Assembly: GCF_047495875.1 (NCBI RefSeq)
Contig: NC_092471.1
Coordinates: 9,259,001 to 9,323,000, forward strand
DNA length: 64,000 nucleotides
From: Pithys albifrons albifrons
Taxonomy: Eukaryota > Chordata > Aves > Passeriformes > Thamnophilidae
Reading direction: 5' to 3'
This document shows, in pieces, positions 24,871 through 37,112 of the stretch (position 1 is its first letter; the number at the start of each line of letters is the position of its first letter). The translations under genes and the position numbers were made by a program. The notes beneath the pieces were generated by a model. It was not told where the DNA came from. It saw nothing but the letters and a program-made list of their open reading frames with translations, and searched no databases.

Positions 24871-27180
24871 TTACTGTCAGGGTAGCACAGTTGGAATCTA
24901 ACAGGGGGAACAAGGTCCTTTGGCAGACCCGTCACAGCCCAGCTGCTCACTGGCAAGTCACTGCATGACTTAAAATTCAGAGGAGCCAACTCCCACCAAT
25001 GTATAGGGTGCTCAACATCACATAATATCAGGCTCCTGGGTTTTTTACAGTAAGACCAGTAGTGCTTATTTATTTTACAAGGGCTTTTTCAGAACTGCTC
25101 ATATTCATGTTTTGTTCTCTTCTTCCTAAATTGTATTTGCAGATTCTGTTATTCAAATGCACTTTCATGGCAGTGAAAGATAACAAATAGAGCCAGGCAT
25201 GTGGTACTTCACAGGACAGAAATACAATTCTCCTCACTGTAAGAGGACTGCAATAGCATTTACAAATGCCCGATTTGGAGAGTCAGCAAAAATGTAGTTC
25301 AAAAGAAAACTTTAAAAACGAGCATTTAACCCACTCATCTCACAACAGTGTTACTTGACAGAAATAATGGAAATAAATGGAAAATAAAATGCTGCCTGTA
25401 ACACATTGCACTACATATTTCATCTAGTGCTCTCCATATGCAACATCTCTGATCTTCAGTGAGCTCAGAACTCAGTAATAGATCCAAGTACTATTCCAAC
25501 AATCAAATTGGGTTTTAGAGCTGCCACAATGCTTTTTGTAGAGGCTGTGGCGGGCATGGAATATAGGATGTTATGAGTACAGAGAAGAATGGGAGGAAAA
25601 GCAACTGTGGTATCCTTTGTTCCTGTCCCAGGCTGCTCTAGGCAATCCTGAAGCACTACCTAAAACCCAGGACTGTAAAAACTCAGAATCCCCCATTTTT
25701 CTTTCCCTGTGTGGGAAAAGATAAATAAACAAACATACAAGGACTTTTAAAATGAACAAACAAAAAAACAAAACGAAAAAACATCACAGGTAACATGCTA
25801 ACATACTTGTCTCTCTCCCACTGTGAATGCAAAAATTTCAAGATGAACGTGCCATAAGTAGGAAAGAAATGTTGAAGGTTCCACCTCTCAGTCAACTGGA
25901 GACTTTGGCATTTTCCCAGAAATTAATGAGGACTGATGGAAGGTTACAAGAACACCGTATTTTCAGTAATGCACAGAGATTTCTCTACCAGGTTAAGAAG
26001 AAATAATTTACCATCCAAGATTTAACATTCATACTTGCCTATTCCTTGCTAACATGCCCTTTTTCCTTTAATACAGTCATTACCAGTGTGACCTTTCAAG
26101 ATCCCCATACAATCTGTTGTTAATTCTTCCAAGCTCTTCATCTCAAAGTACCTGTTTTTACATGTCCTACAGTTAAATCTTTTGCTATAGAACTGCTTTG
26201 TTTGTAAATCTCTACACCTTTTCTGAGTGTTATTACCACACACATTTACTGTTAGCAAGGTGTAGAAAACACAATGGTTCCTCTTAGAGAAGGCTAGAAA
26301 GGGGGTTGGAAATTGATGGATTGCTGGCATTTGGGAGCTGGTATTTTGATTAGGGAAGGACAGTCTGTGCTTGTTTGTTTTTGTTTGCTGTGTAATTTTT
26401 CCATCAGACTAAAAGCTCAACAGCCCTCAGGTTTTAGGGTACTATTTGTTTTCAAAAGGACTAGTGCAAACAATGAGGGAAGAACTTCATGGATCCAGAC
26501 CTACCCATTTGCCCAGTCGCTCCAATATTTCCCTTTAACTGCAGCACCTGGACTTGAAACATCTCAATAGAGACTGACTTCCAGAAAAAAAAAGTGAGAC
26601 CAAGCCCCTTAGCTACCAACTTCTTTTAAATAGCTTCAACCTAGAAGTTTTCTCTTCCCAGAGGACCCGTATTCCCACTGGTGAGCAAAGCTGTACCAGA
26701 CACCCCAGTACCTGGGCAGACAAACATAGCAAGAACACGATCATGTGTAGAGAAGACAGGAGCCCCACCAAGACAAGATTCAGTCTGAATCGTGTTTTAA
26801 TTCTGGAACCAAAGAGGAGTGAGGACTTCAACACCACCAGTACAACCTTCCATGTTTGTAGCATCACCATGGTCTTACATTTTTCTCTGTCTTCACAGGA
26901 AGAAGATGCATAATTGCAAAAAGCCAACCTTCTTAAAACAGTATTATATACAACACCACTAGTGGACTGTTACACAAGTGACCATGAGTTCCTCACATGT
27001 GCCTTGCTCAACAGTATCCAACAGTCATTAAGGTATGTTGGACAATGTCCCTGCTTCTGAGACTGCCCCTTACCAGTTTCATCACACCTTACCAATTTTG
27101 GCATCTTTTACATTCAAATTGACTTCTCAAATAACCTCTTGTGAATTTGATTTTCCACTGAACAAATAGTTACATAATAT
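24871..27180. other. Non-coding stretch, no gene seen
   Basis: No exon is supported. Several short minus-strand frames (25465-25656, 25571-25771, 25683-25895, 26049-26330, 26613-26927) have no recognisable domain. An A-rich patch lies near 25740-25785. No transposon was recognised. Confidence 0.6.
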
Positions 27181-27600
27181 CTGAGGAGTATTTTTTCTTT
27201 ATTCATTAATTCTGATGAACCATGAAATTCTCTAATGTATTTGTTACTCAATATTATTCAAACATTTTGTTGGTAAATAATTCTTGGTTTATAGGTCATT
27301 CGAATTGCAAATTGTAACTATTAGAGTCTTTTTTTACATATGTAATTTATTTAACTTAAGTAATGCATACAGCCAATTTAATCTATGTGCAGTGAATTTC
27401 AATTTGTGCATTTGGCATTAATGTTCTTAAATACATAAATCATGCACTCAGGAAACTGAAAATAATAATATGACACTTAAATGAATAATTGGAACCATGT
27501 GAACTAGTTCCATGGAAAACATGAAAATAGTCACATATACAAGCAAATCTAAATTCATTTTTCAAATCTTATGACCATTTTCAACCCTTTTTCCCTTTCT
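27181..27600. promoter_or_regulatory. Candidate conserved non-coding element (strongly AT-rich)
   Basis: About 400 bases of strongly AT-rich but non-repetitive sequence have no open frame reaching 60 codons on either strand. Words include TTCATTAATTCTG near 27202, GCATTAATG near 27414, AAATGAATAATTGG near 27479, and the near-palindrome GAACTAGTTC at 27501-27510. It is one of the most CNE-like intervals by texture. Confidence 0.38.
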
Positions 27601-27640
27601 AATTCACTCTTACACAATTAATTTGTAACAAAACCAGACC

Positions 27641-28080
27641 AGCAGCTACAGCAGACATTGCCAGATTGCTTTCCACTTCCTCCTCTGTATCCTTATTTAG
27701 GATATTAAATAACCCTGGTCGCTATTAACTTTGTTTCACGAAGATATTTGACCACCACACATAGCTAAAGACCTTCAAATTCCACAGCATCTGCAATTAG
27801 TGGTTATCTGAATCGATCTTAAATAGCCTAGGACAGCTTCAGTTGCTTAATGCTTTTGATTTTATTATAAAACCAGAGATAAAACTATAATGAGGTTCAG
27901 TGATAATAGGAAGTCGGTCCTCTGGGACTTAAAATTGAAGTAGGCAGGCAAAAATTAAATGTTTATCAAGCAGATTCCTGTTTGTTCATGCTTTAATGTA
28001 TACCCCCATCCAGGCTTCTACTGCAATTAGGGAACAGCCTGTCCTAGTGTCATCACAGTCCTTCAAGAAGGAGAGAATAA
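27641..28080. promoter_or_regulatory. Candidate conserved non-coding element
   Basis: This non-repetitive block keeps several CpGs (GGTCGC near 27720, TCACGAAG near 27737, AATCGATC near 27812, AGTCGGTC near 27914) and has homeodomain-like words (GCAATTAGTGG near 27792, TTTTATTATAAAA near 27860, GCAATTAGGG near 28023). It also lacks long open frames. CpG retention in CpG-poor surroundings is a mild sign of constraint. Confidence 0.38.
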
Positions 28081-29220
28081 AAAATAAGGAGAGAGGAACT
28101 AAAAAAAAAGAAAAAAGTGAAGCTGACAGCTGATACCTATTTACCAGCAGGACTTTTCCTAGTGAAAAGACCTTACTTGGAATGGGAAGTGGACCAAAAG
28201 CTGCACAACCTCCACAGGTCTGAGACTTCCACCTTTAACTGGATCCAAAGCAAAAAACAGCACAACGATGCACAAGCAACCTGGAGTAAGCTTGTAGTGC
28301 TCACCTCTATCAACACACATGAGCAGATGATCTGGAAGCAAGAGCAAACACATTCTGTGTTACATCACTGAAGTCACATCCTAACAAAAAATATAGCCCT
28401 TGCCTTCTGTGGACAAGTCTAGAAAAGAGTTTCAGACACACAAAGTCGGTGTTGAGATTCAAAGGACTGAGTTAATCAGGAGAAAAGAATCAGCCACCGA
28501 AAGTCTAGACCAAAAAGCTTGCACTCTCTCCCCTCTTCTCCAGCTGTGGAGCTGCTCAGACATGCAGGGTTTTGCTTCAGGCTGCTCTCCAGTTGGCAGA
28601 GGACACGTTTCACATATGTCATGTCCTGTCCCACACAGACCAATGAGTAAAAAACTATAACCACCACTGAAGTGCTGAACCAGCATTTAAATGTACAGAA
28701 CTGTGGTTACACACACAAATCAAAATTGGAGTAAAGAGGCAAAATAAAAGCAACTTATGCAGGCAGGCTTTGTGCAGATTCACACAGATTCTGTTGTATC
28801 CCATGACAATGCTAAGCAGTAAAAATGTTAAGACTTTCACACTGGTGTAGAATATACAAGTGCCCAGTTCCAGAAGCAACATCCATTAGAAAGACTGATC
28901 CTCACGGACAAGTTCCTCTGATGAGGAGGAGGGATTTCACAGGAGAGCTTAGAAAGTCTTCAGCACATGCCACTTCATGCATCAATGGCCTTTCACACTG
29001 ACAAAAGGAAACTGGCCCTGCCTAATTTCCACCATCAAATTGCCTAATGTAGGTACATTTTGGAGGCAGATAGGCAGGTGTCCCAGAGGCAACACAAGTG
29101 GAGCCACCCTGACTTCACACTGTGCAACTGGACTTTAAATTGCAGTCCATGAAAGCCTCTTAAAGGGTGCTGCTAGCACACATTGCTGTACAAAAAATGT
29201 TCACTGCAAAGTCTTTCTTC
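28081..29220. other. Non-coding stretch, no gene seen
   Basis: Short overlapping frames on both strands (28117-28371 plus, 28159-28353 minus, 28400-28660 plus, 28459-28686 minus) have no recognisable domain. A purine-rich patch lies at 28063-28120. I see no repeat element or other structure. Confidence 0.6.
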
Positions 29221-29660
29221 CTTTTTCACTTGAGTCTTTCTCCTCATTCTACATGACAAAATATGAAATCCTTACTAAATGCCATAACACACTGAATTGT
29301 TATTAACAGGCTTATTAGAGCTGTGAAACAGGATTTCCATTACATAAGTCGCTTACGTTCCCCATTGTACAACAAGATACCATCCTAAATATCTTATAAT
29401 GCCCAGTGACCTACCTATTGCCTTGTAACAGAAGCAATCATCTCTGATTTGCCCTTTATGAATTCTCCAGCTGTCTTGATTCATTAACATACTGTAAAGT
29501 GTTCCTTGTCTAGCAGTGAAAATGTCCTGCTCTTCCATCTCATAAGTAGCCTCTCTCCATTCAGCTCCTTGTATAATCAATGCTAATTACATAGCCCTGT
29601 GATCATCTCCTGAAATTAGCACAAATGGTAACATGTCCTTTGATTGCCAATGTTTTTGTA
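29221..29660. promoter_or_regulatory. Candidate conserved non-coding element
   Basis: The block 29221-29660 is non-repetitive and moderately AT-rich. It holds homeodomain and HMG-like words (GAATTGTTATTAACAGG near 29293, AATGCTAATTACATAG near 29579, GAAATTAGCACAAATGG near 29611, CCTTTGATTG near 29637) and retained CpGs (AAGTCGCTTACGTTCC near 29346). A minus-strand 75-codon frame has no recognisable domain. Density and texture make it one of the better CNE candidates. Confidence 0.4.
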
Positions 29661-32600
29661 AATGTTATATTAAAAAATAGCACTAAAATAACAGCATAGA
29701 CAAAATGTGTATTAGAACCACGCATGACATTTCAGAACTCACAGCAAGGATGGCTGTAGAGTTGGAACCCACTGCCATTCATTTGAACTGAGTCAATTTA
29801 GCAGTGCACAAAGAAACCCACCTATTTCCAGTCTGGAAAAGTGCTGGTGAGGAAAAACACAATCTACAGCAAGTAATAGCAAAAAGAGAACATGATATTA
29901 CAGCTGCAAATTCTCAGTGAGTCATTTTTCAAGACAAAGAAAAAAGATTTAGTTACAACCCAGTTAATTTAGCAATATTTGGGGAAGGGAAGAAAAAACA
30001 GTGTAAGCAAATTTCAGAATGTTGTTCAGAGATTGCTTAAAACCAAGGCATCTGATGAAGATTTCTAATGGCACAGCATCACGTAGTGCCAGTCCCAGCA
30101 CAACACAAAAGCCATTACCAAACGCCTCCTGTGGGAATTTACAGAACACACTAGAACATGGCTGTTGTTCTGAAAGTCAAACCTCCACAAAGTCCCGTTA
30201 CCCAACAGGAGCTAAATAACTAGAAAAATATAGGACAGGCCATTTTGATATACAATGAAATGGGAAATAAATGACTATCCAAGAAACTCAGAAAAATGAA
30301 TGAGGAACGGATTGTGTAACTGGGTCAAGCCATTAATTCTGAAAAGAACTGGGAGACTGGTGGATTATTTAGAGAGATTGTCCAATACATGAAGCAGCTT
30401 ATTGGCAAAGTAAAATTTTTACAAAATTGGTATCTTAAATAGTTCATTGTGAAATAATAATAAATTCCTGGAAGATGACCAGTTTCATCAAAGATAGGGC
30501 CACTGCCATGAGCAATTAACACACTTTGAACAAAGGCCCTATATGACCCTACTGTGACCCAGTTAAGAGAACCAAACCAATACAAAACAAAAGCAACACA
30601 GGATGAAATTCCAATGCCATTGAAGTCAGAGGCAAAGTCTCCAGGTTCTCACCAACTGCCCTGTGTATGTTTCCAGGTGCCTCAGCCAAGGATTAGTTCT
30701 GAGTCACAGCACCATTAAGATCATCCCTGTGAGATACGGATGGACATTCATGACAAATTGATGTGGTTTCCAATTTGACCCTGGCTACTGTTTCTGTATG
30801 GTCACTCCTCTACTCATTGCAGGAGTTATGAAAATAATATGCACTTTCTCCTATCAGCCCTCGTTCTTAATTTCTGAGTAAAGCTCTGTGAGGTTAGGAA
30901 ACATCTTACCAGACATACCGAAAACCAAACATCATGTCCCTACAGTCTAGTTTGGGTCCTCCATTTGTTGTGGTAGCACATTTGCTCATTTCTTATACAC
31001 GTGGCCTTACTTTTATTCAATTTTCAAAAGGAATGCAGAACACTTTCAGCCGACAAAACACTGCAGTGCCAGAAAGCAGACCTAAAACCAGCAATCATCC
31101 TCATCTTTGCAACATTATTTTGCAGCACACATGAGTGACATTCAAAATTAGAAATCCCTGTGCAAGGACACAAACATCAGACCAGTACAGGTTATCTAAA
31201 ACTAAAGAATGAAAGAATGTATTCTTCGTATTTTTTAAGAACAAGCTGGATTACCTTCCATTAGGTCTGGTTCAATTAATACTTGTTCACCAGCTCACCT
31301 GAGGAGCATTTTTTCTGCCCTATGGTTTCTACAAAGGCTTTGAGCGCTCAAGAATTCTGGATAAAAAGCAGGAACGTGAAGACTCGTTACTGTCAACAGA
31401 ATTTCAGAAGTGTGTTGAAATGTGTATCATCAGAGATTAAACAAAGAAACCACTGACCATACTCAGCTTCTGAATCAGGTATAAAGCTTCTTTTTCTCCA
31501 AAGATAACCTAACAGAACACCAGTCAGTGGTTACCGTCCATTTTATTTCTACCTGCAAAATTGTAATAGGCAAAAGCAGAAGCCTCAGAAAGGCCTGTCA
31601 CTCTGTCAGACTGCAAAGTACAGCAAAGAACTTCTGGAGGCTTTGAACTCCTTATCTGCGCTCCAAGAACCTCCCCAAGCTTCCAGATGTCCTGGTGAGC
31701 CAACCATACACAGCAGTGCCAACAGCACTCACAAAGCAGTTGTCATGCAAAAATGATATCAAAGAACTCTTTCTTTGAGGTCTGTACTCTTCTGAAACAA
31801 GATGAAGACAGACAGAGGCAAAGTATCATTTAACTAGAAAAACTGCCAGTGATCAGAAGATTATTTGTTGTGCAAGCAAGAACTGGCCTGTGAATTTTAA
31901 ACAGATGTAATGGCTAATTACTGCTTAATATTCCCTCACAGCATTAGAGATGTGAACTAATAACAATTCTGACCTCTTGTAGAGGACAATTCAGTGTCCA
32001 ACAACATGATCATTTTACAAGAAACTCAAATACAAACCACCTTGAAGCTTTTGCCAAAAGGAAATCTAACCATGACCCCTGGACATATCCACTGCCAGAT
32101 GTCATGCATCTGTGGGATGTGACAAGTTGATGGGGTACTGCACAGTTCTAGTAAACCATGACTGAGAAATTCCCACTGAAAGGAGTGCTGAGAAGGATAG
32201 TCCAGGAGACCAGGCAAACTGAGATTCAATTTTACAAGACGAAGGTAGCAAAATAATGTGCTCCTAAGTACAATAGCACCAGGGAGGCAGAAACACTATT
32301 GACACAGCTCCAAGTAACCACGGATACCCTTGGGGTATGAGAAGAATGTCTCCAGTGAGCAGAGTCCAGTGGTTCTGAGGCAGCAGCAGTACTGGCAGCC
32401 TGGATCCAGCTGCTGTCATAAGATACCTTGACAAAATTCAAGGTAATACGTTACATATTTGCCCACTACAGCACAGGACATGATCCAAAAGCACCTCCAT
32501 CCCTCCATACACCTACTCATATCTAACACTCTGAAACTTCACTTTTCAATTAATTGGTTGCACTCCACTATTTCTGAAAAGTATCATCCTTTAAAGCCTT

Positions 32601-35160
32601 CAGGAAGTATCTACAGAAACAATTTTGTCATACTCTCCACACATTAATGTTTCTATGGTGACTTTCTAGCACTTCATTGGATTCCCTTTTGTAAATGCTC
32701 AGGGTACTCCCACACCACCCTGTAATCCCAAATCCAAGGTAAACCAAAATGGAAAACTCAGTTCTTCTATTCCCAAATGTAAAGTCATGCTCTAAATACT
32801 CACTCACTCTGTGCCCACGCATCACACTTCCATGGCCTGAACATGTTCTAGGGCAATGCCGGATGATGCCACGTCACCCCCCAGTGCCAGCGACACAGTC
32901 AAAGCTATCTCTTGCTATAAACACAACATGAGCTCACTTGAGCCTGGAATATCAGAGTATTTTGTCTTGAAATACCACCTTCTCCTGAAGCATTTATGCT
33001 CACAGACTGCTGGCAGATACTAGAGCAGAGTCCACCTAAGTAGAGAATAACTACAAAAAGGCCTTCTTCCTTCTATTTTATTCAATATACTTTCTCCCCC
33101 TTTTCTATTAAGAAAATCCTCCATCCTCCTCAAGGGCTCATTAACTCCTTAAAATACCATTCTGACACTAACAAATGCCTTGTGAAAGGGCCAGTGCTGT
33201 CAGAGGAACCTGAGACACCACAAAAACTCCCTGAACACTGACCTCTCAGACCCTGTTCACCTACAACACTTGCAAATTCTCATTTTTCTGCTTTCAAGTC
33301 ATTTAGCCATTTGTTGATAAGCAATTACAAGTTATTCCATGGCCTGTGAAATGTTTTTTCCTTGTCTTCAGCTCACTATTAGCTCCCAGACCTTGCACAT
33401 GGTAATGTAGGATAAAACCCTTTCCTATCTGCCTGATCAAATAGTTGATAACCAAGATTTACCACGGCATTGGTAAAGCCAGCACTGCTTGGTAGTAGAT
33501 AAATGGACTAGGTGGCTCCCTCACTATTATTTTCTTAAGGGCCTAGAACATAAAGATATTTCTTGGAAACTCAGTACAGCCCCTAGACTCACAGGTGCTT
33601 GTAAGCACTGCCAGATCAGGCCATTCTTTCTTCCTTCCTGTGGCTCCTCTTTTTGCATGTTAAAGATTAATACTTTATTTGTTACAGAACTGTGCTATTC
33701 TGTCTCCTTCCACTCTGGCACCAATGCAGCTTCCTGCTGAGTTGAACACACCACTACAGATACTTCATTTTCAGTTTTGAATATTTTCTGGCAAAGGTAA
33801 CATTAACAAAATGAAGGCTCTTGCAAGCAGCAGCTGTTGTGGGTAGCATATATCCTGAGTAACTGCTTAAAGAGAAATAATAGAGACTGTTTCCTCTGGG
33901 AAATATGTGTAAGTGGAGAGGTCTTGGATGCATAACTTCAAGAGGAATCTGAACCTAAGGCTCCCCATACAGTCATTTGGGGATATTCTTATTAAACAAG
34001 GGTAGATTTGCCTAACAAAGCTCCAGTCACAAACCTTTCTCATCACACACAGCTTACAAAAAGCACAGCAGTCATTCTGGCAGATAACCTGAGCCACTCT
34101 CCCACACAACACTCCACATGGAGCCTTCTGTTCAACACACCTTTAAAGCAGTTTACCTTTCCAAGGCCTAGTTCATTTGTATACAAAACCACTCCTCTGT
34201 ATAAAACAACGCCAGGGTTATGGGCCAGCCTCACAGTGTCACAGCCACTCAGAGGAAATCCTGACTAACCCACACCATGGTGCTGGTTGCTTTTGTGCCC
34301 ACTAATGCACAGGATGGAGTGATAAATTCTGAAATTCTGTGATGTTGTCACTTTGTGTCACAGAGTTAAGTGATTCTGATTATTTGATGTCAGCTCAGTT
34401 TACATAAAGCATTCCCACTACTTGCATTTTCTCTCCATCAAAATGTGACAGAAATCTCCTAGCAAGAACCATTCTTAACCCAAAGGGGTCAGCAGGGCTC
34501 AGCTGCTACTGCTGGTGGTCACAACATGCAATGTTTACTTGGTAGGTTCTCTGAGAACAGCTGTCCTCATCACAGCAACCTTCTCACTGAAATGAGCCTC
34601 CTTCTCAAGAAAACCACTCTGGAAATCTTCCACACGGAAGTGATTGTAATGACCAGGGATGCCCATGCTGTGTGTGTCCACACCTCCTCGGCCAGGCTGG
34701 GGGGTTACTTTCTCAGCACTGTCCTCTTTATACACTTTAGTGTGTGACAAAACATCGCCCAAGCATTGCCAGCTTTCAGTGCAGCAACAGTACCAGCACC
34801 AATACTTTCCATTCACTTGCTTCCTTTACAGAAGCAGGTTCATACAGACATGGGTTCTTTCTTGAGGGTGGGTACTACAAGAGCTGGAGTCTCCCCTCAG
34901 ACACATGTCCTATGAAGGAGAAACAAGTGATGGTAATTGACTTTCAGCTTTTCTTCTCGTAACTCATTCACTTCTACAACCTGAATTTGCTCTCTTCTGC
35001 TTAACCATGGAACATTAACAGTCTTCTCAGAGCATGCTGGAAGTAAGAAATACCAGCTAAAATGCACTTCTACTGACATCCAACGTTCCTGGACCATGAA
35101 AACCCTCACAGGTAAGTGAAGTACTGAATTTGAACACAAGATGCAGAGTTCGATGAACGA
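29661..35160. other. Non-coding stretch with two minor CNE-like patches
   Basis: No exon is supported over about 5.5 kb. Two smaller patches have CNE texture: 31901-31985 (GGCTAATTACTGCTTAAT near 31914) and 33291-33420 (AAGCAATTACAAG near 33319). Near 34327-34342 there is an ATTCTGAAATTCTGTG segment resembling a CR1 tail, but no CR1 body precedes it. Open frames up to about 90 codons overlap on both strands (34008-34268, 34535-34816 minus) without recognisable domains. Confidence 0.55.
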
Positions 35161-35790
35161 ATCACTGACCACCAAAATTATTATGAAAATGAGTAATAAC
35201 TTCTTCTTTAAAGCTCTCCTTACTTTAATTCTTGACCTCCCAGCGCACTGCGAGTACTGATGTTTCCTTTATGTCAAGGAAACTACATTTAATGTCAAAT
35301 GATTCACATATTAGAATCAATCATCTGTGTTTTCAGGGAGATCCTGGACATGAACTGAATGTCATTAGAACAAGATAGCTAAAGGAAAACTCTGCTGAAA
35401 GTAGCATTATTTTTTTTAATATTGTCAAAGTTAATTAAAGAATAAGTGTTCTTAAATTACTGAAAGATTTCATTTACTCCGGAAACACCTGAATCCTCAT
35501 TAACACTATAAGGATCTCTTTGCATTAATTCATACCCAAATTCAAGGCTGTGCATTTTGTTGTTTCTCTCTTCCTGTTCGTATTTGTACCCGATTAAACT
35601 TCAGTACAGGTGCATACGGGTTAGTAATCACATTTTATATTTTGCATGCAGATTACTCCTATTTGAATCTGCATAAATTTGTTATGCATCACTGCAGAAG
35701 TGAATGCTCAAGCAACTTTTATTTTTATCTAATCAAATCACTGCCTAATGAAAAACGAGCAACTGTGCACAAAGGTGCACTCAGGCAGAC
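35161..35790. promoter_or_regulatory. Candidate conserved non-coding element cluster
   Basis: Two dense parts are visible. The first (about 35270-35345) contains ATCAATCA at 35316-35323, whose complement TGATTGAT matches the PBX-HOX composite consensus TGATTNAT. The second (about 35630-35770) contains TTTGCATG (octamer-like), GATTA at 35651, TTATGCAT near 35682 and TAATCAAATCA at 35730-35740. CpGs are kept (TTCGTA, CCCGAT, TACGGG between 35577 and 35620). A 132-codon frame starting at 35642 crosses into the CR1 side and looks spurious. Confidence 0.42.
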
Positions 35791-36095
35791 TCCACAGATC
35801 CCTGGGAACAGGAACATTTTCTACTCAGGATGCAAGTCTCTCCAGCCTCATGGTCAAAACCTGATAAGAATCAGCCACACCCAAAATGCCACTGCTACCT
35901 TCTGCAATAAGATTAAATTAAGGTTTCTACCACAGGATGGACCCAAAAGGGGCATCTACAGAACTCCTTACCTAAACTTTGGCATAGTCAATTGCGACTT
36001 GGTAGACTATGAACAAAATCCCTCCTCAATATGGCAATGAACAAGCCTCTTTGCTTCCCTATACCTGAATTTCCTGGCTGTGCAACAAGCACCAC
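35791..36095. other. Non-coding spacer between CNE-like block and CR1
   Basis: The spacer is ordinary sequence. The only open frame of note is the tail of the 35642-36040 frame (132 codons), which has no recognisable domain and no splice or promoter context. Confidence 0.5.
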
Positions 36096-36407
36096 ATAGA
36101 ATCACTGAAGCACAGAACAGTTTTGGTTGAAAAGGACCCTAAACACCAGTGAATTCTAAATCCCCTGCCATAGCCAGGGACACTTTCCACTAGACCAGGT
36201 TGCTCAAAGCCCTGTCCAGTCTGTCCTTGAACACTTCCAGAGATGGGGCAGCCACAGCTGCTCAGGGCAACCTCTTCCAGTGCCTCCCAATCCTCAGTAA
36301 GAATTTCTTCCTAATATATAACCTACTCTCTTTCAATTTAAAGCCATTCCTCCTTGTACTGTCACTACACACCCTTGTAAAAGTCTCTCTCCAGTTCTCA
36401 TGCAGGT
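36096..36407 (-). mobile_element. CR1 LINE fragment (3' end, about 310 bases)
   Basis: On the plus strand this is the reverse complement of the CR1 3' region. It begins with a decayed ATAGAATCACTGAAGCACAG tail (the ATTCTATG/ATTCTGTG units on the minus strand), then blocks for 'cctgccatagccagggaca', 'ccactagaccaggttgctca', 'cttgaacacttccag', 'gatggggcagccaca', 'aatttcttcctaatat' and 'ttaaagccattcctcct'. It stops near 36407, before the reverse-transcriptase domain, so it is 5'-truncated and non-functional. The 72-codon plus-strand frame at 36200-36418 is antisense CR1, not a gene. Divergence suggests an old copy. Orientation matches the fragment at 8.9 kb. Confidence 0.95.
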
Positions 36408-37061
36408 TTTTGTTCTAAGATGAGTAGCTGCAACAAGAGGAGCTGAACCTCTGGCAGAAAAACACTGTCAGCAGTCAAGTCACACAGTGATTGGTAATAT
36501 CAAGCAGTTTACTCTGGAAGTAACAAGCCAAAGCACATATCCTCCACTCCTGAATCTGTATTAAACCATTTTAAAAGAGACTCTGCAATGAAATAAATAT
36601 GCACAAACTGGCAGGACTTATTGGTAAAAATGGTAGGGTCTGGTCCAGAAACAAGTCTTCAAGGAGAGACAAAAGAGGGTTTTTTAAAGCAAAACGTAAA
36701 GACATGACCACTTGCAAATGTCATTCTGAAACAGGCAACAGCGTTGTTACCATGGACAATAGTGAGAATGTTAATAATGGAGACAAGCACTTAAAAGTTT
36801 GTGCAAAGTAATTTCAGACAAACTTGAACAGAGTGCGATCAACTCTGAGGCTCACCCCTCCACATGAAGACCAGCAGCTAAGGAAGGAGATAGAGCCAAA
36901 ACACCCAAGGAGTTCCTGCAGGTAACTCACCCATCCCACCCATCAGTATCACGCTGCACACAGCTACCTCACAGCTTTAGGCAAATCCATCTCTCCTCAT
37001 CCTACAGGTATTGGGACCTGCAAAATCTGTGTAATTCACTGTGGGGCTGAAATAAAGGAAT

Positions 37062-37112
37062 TGTAGTGCATTCACCTGAAAGCCTTGGGCACCTGTAGTG
37101 CGTTCATCTGAA
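37062..37112 (+). repeat. Imperfect direct repeat, two 19-base copies
   Basis: Copies at 37062-37080 and 37094-37112 share 17 of 19 bases (the core TGTAGTGC is identical), with a start-to-start period of 32. This looks like a small local duplication with slight divergence. Confidence 0.75.

Noticed and set aside
34327..34342. CR1-tail-like segment (ATTCTGAAATTCTGTG)
   Set aside because: Only about 16 bases resemble the tail units and no CR1 body lies beside them, so chance similarity is likely.
35642..36040. 132-codon plus-strand open frame
   Set aside because: Its start lies in the CNE-like AT-rich block, it matches no family I recognise and composition changes along its length.
36200..36418. 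72-codon plus-strand open frame
   Set aside because: It is the antisense reading of the CR1 3' end, a well-known source of spurious frames in bird genomes.
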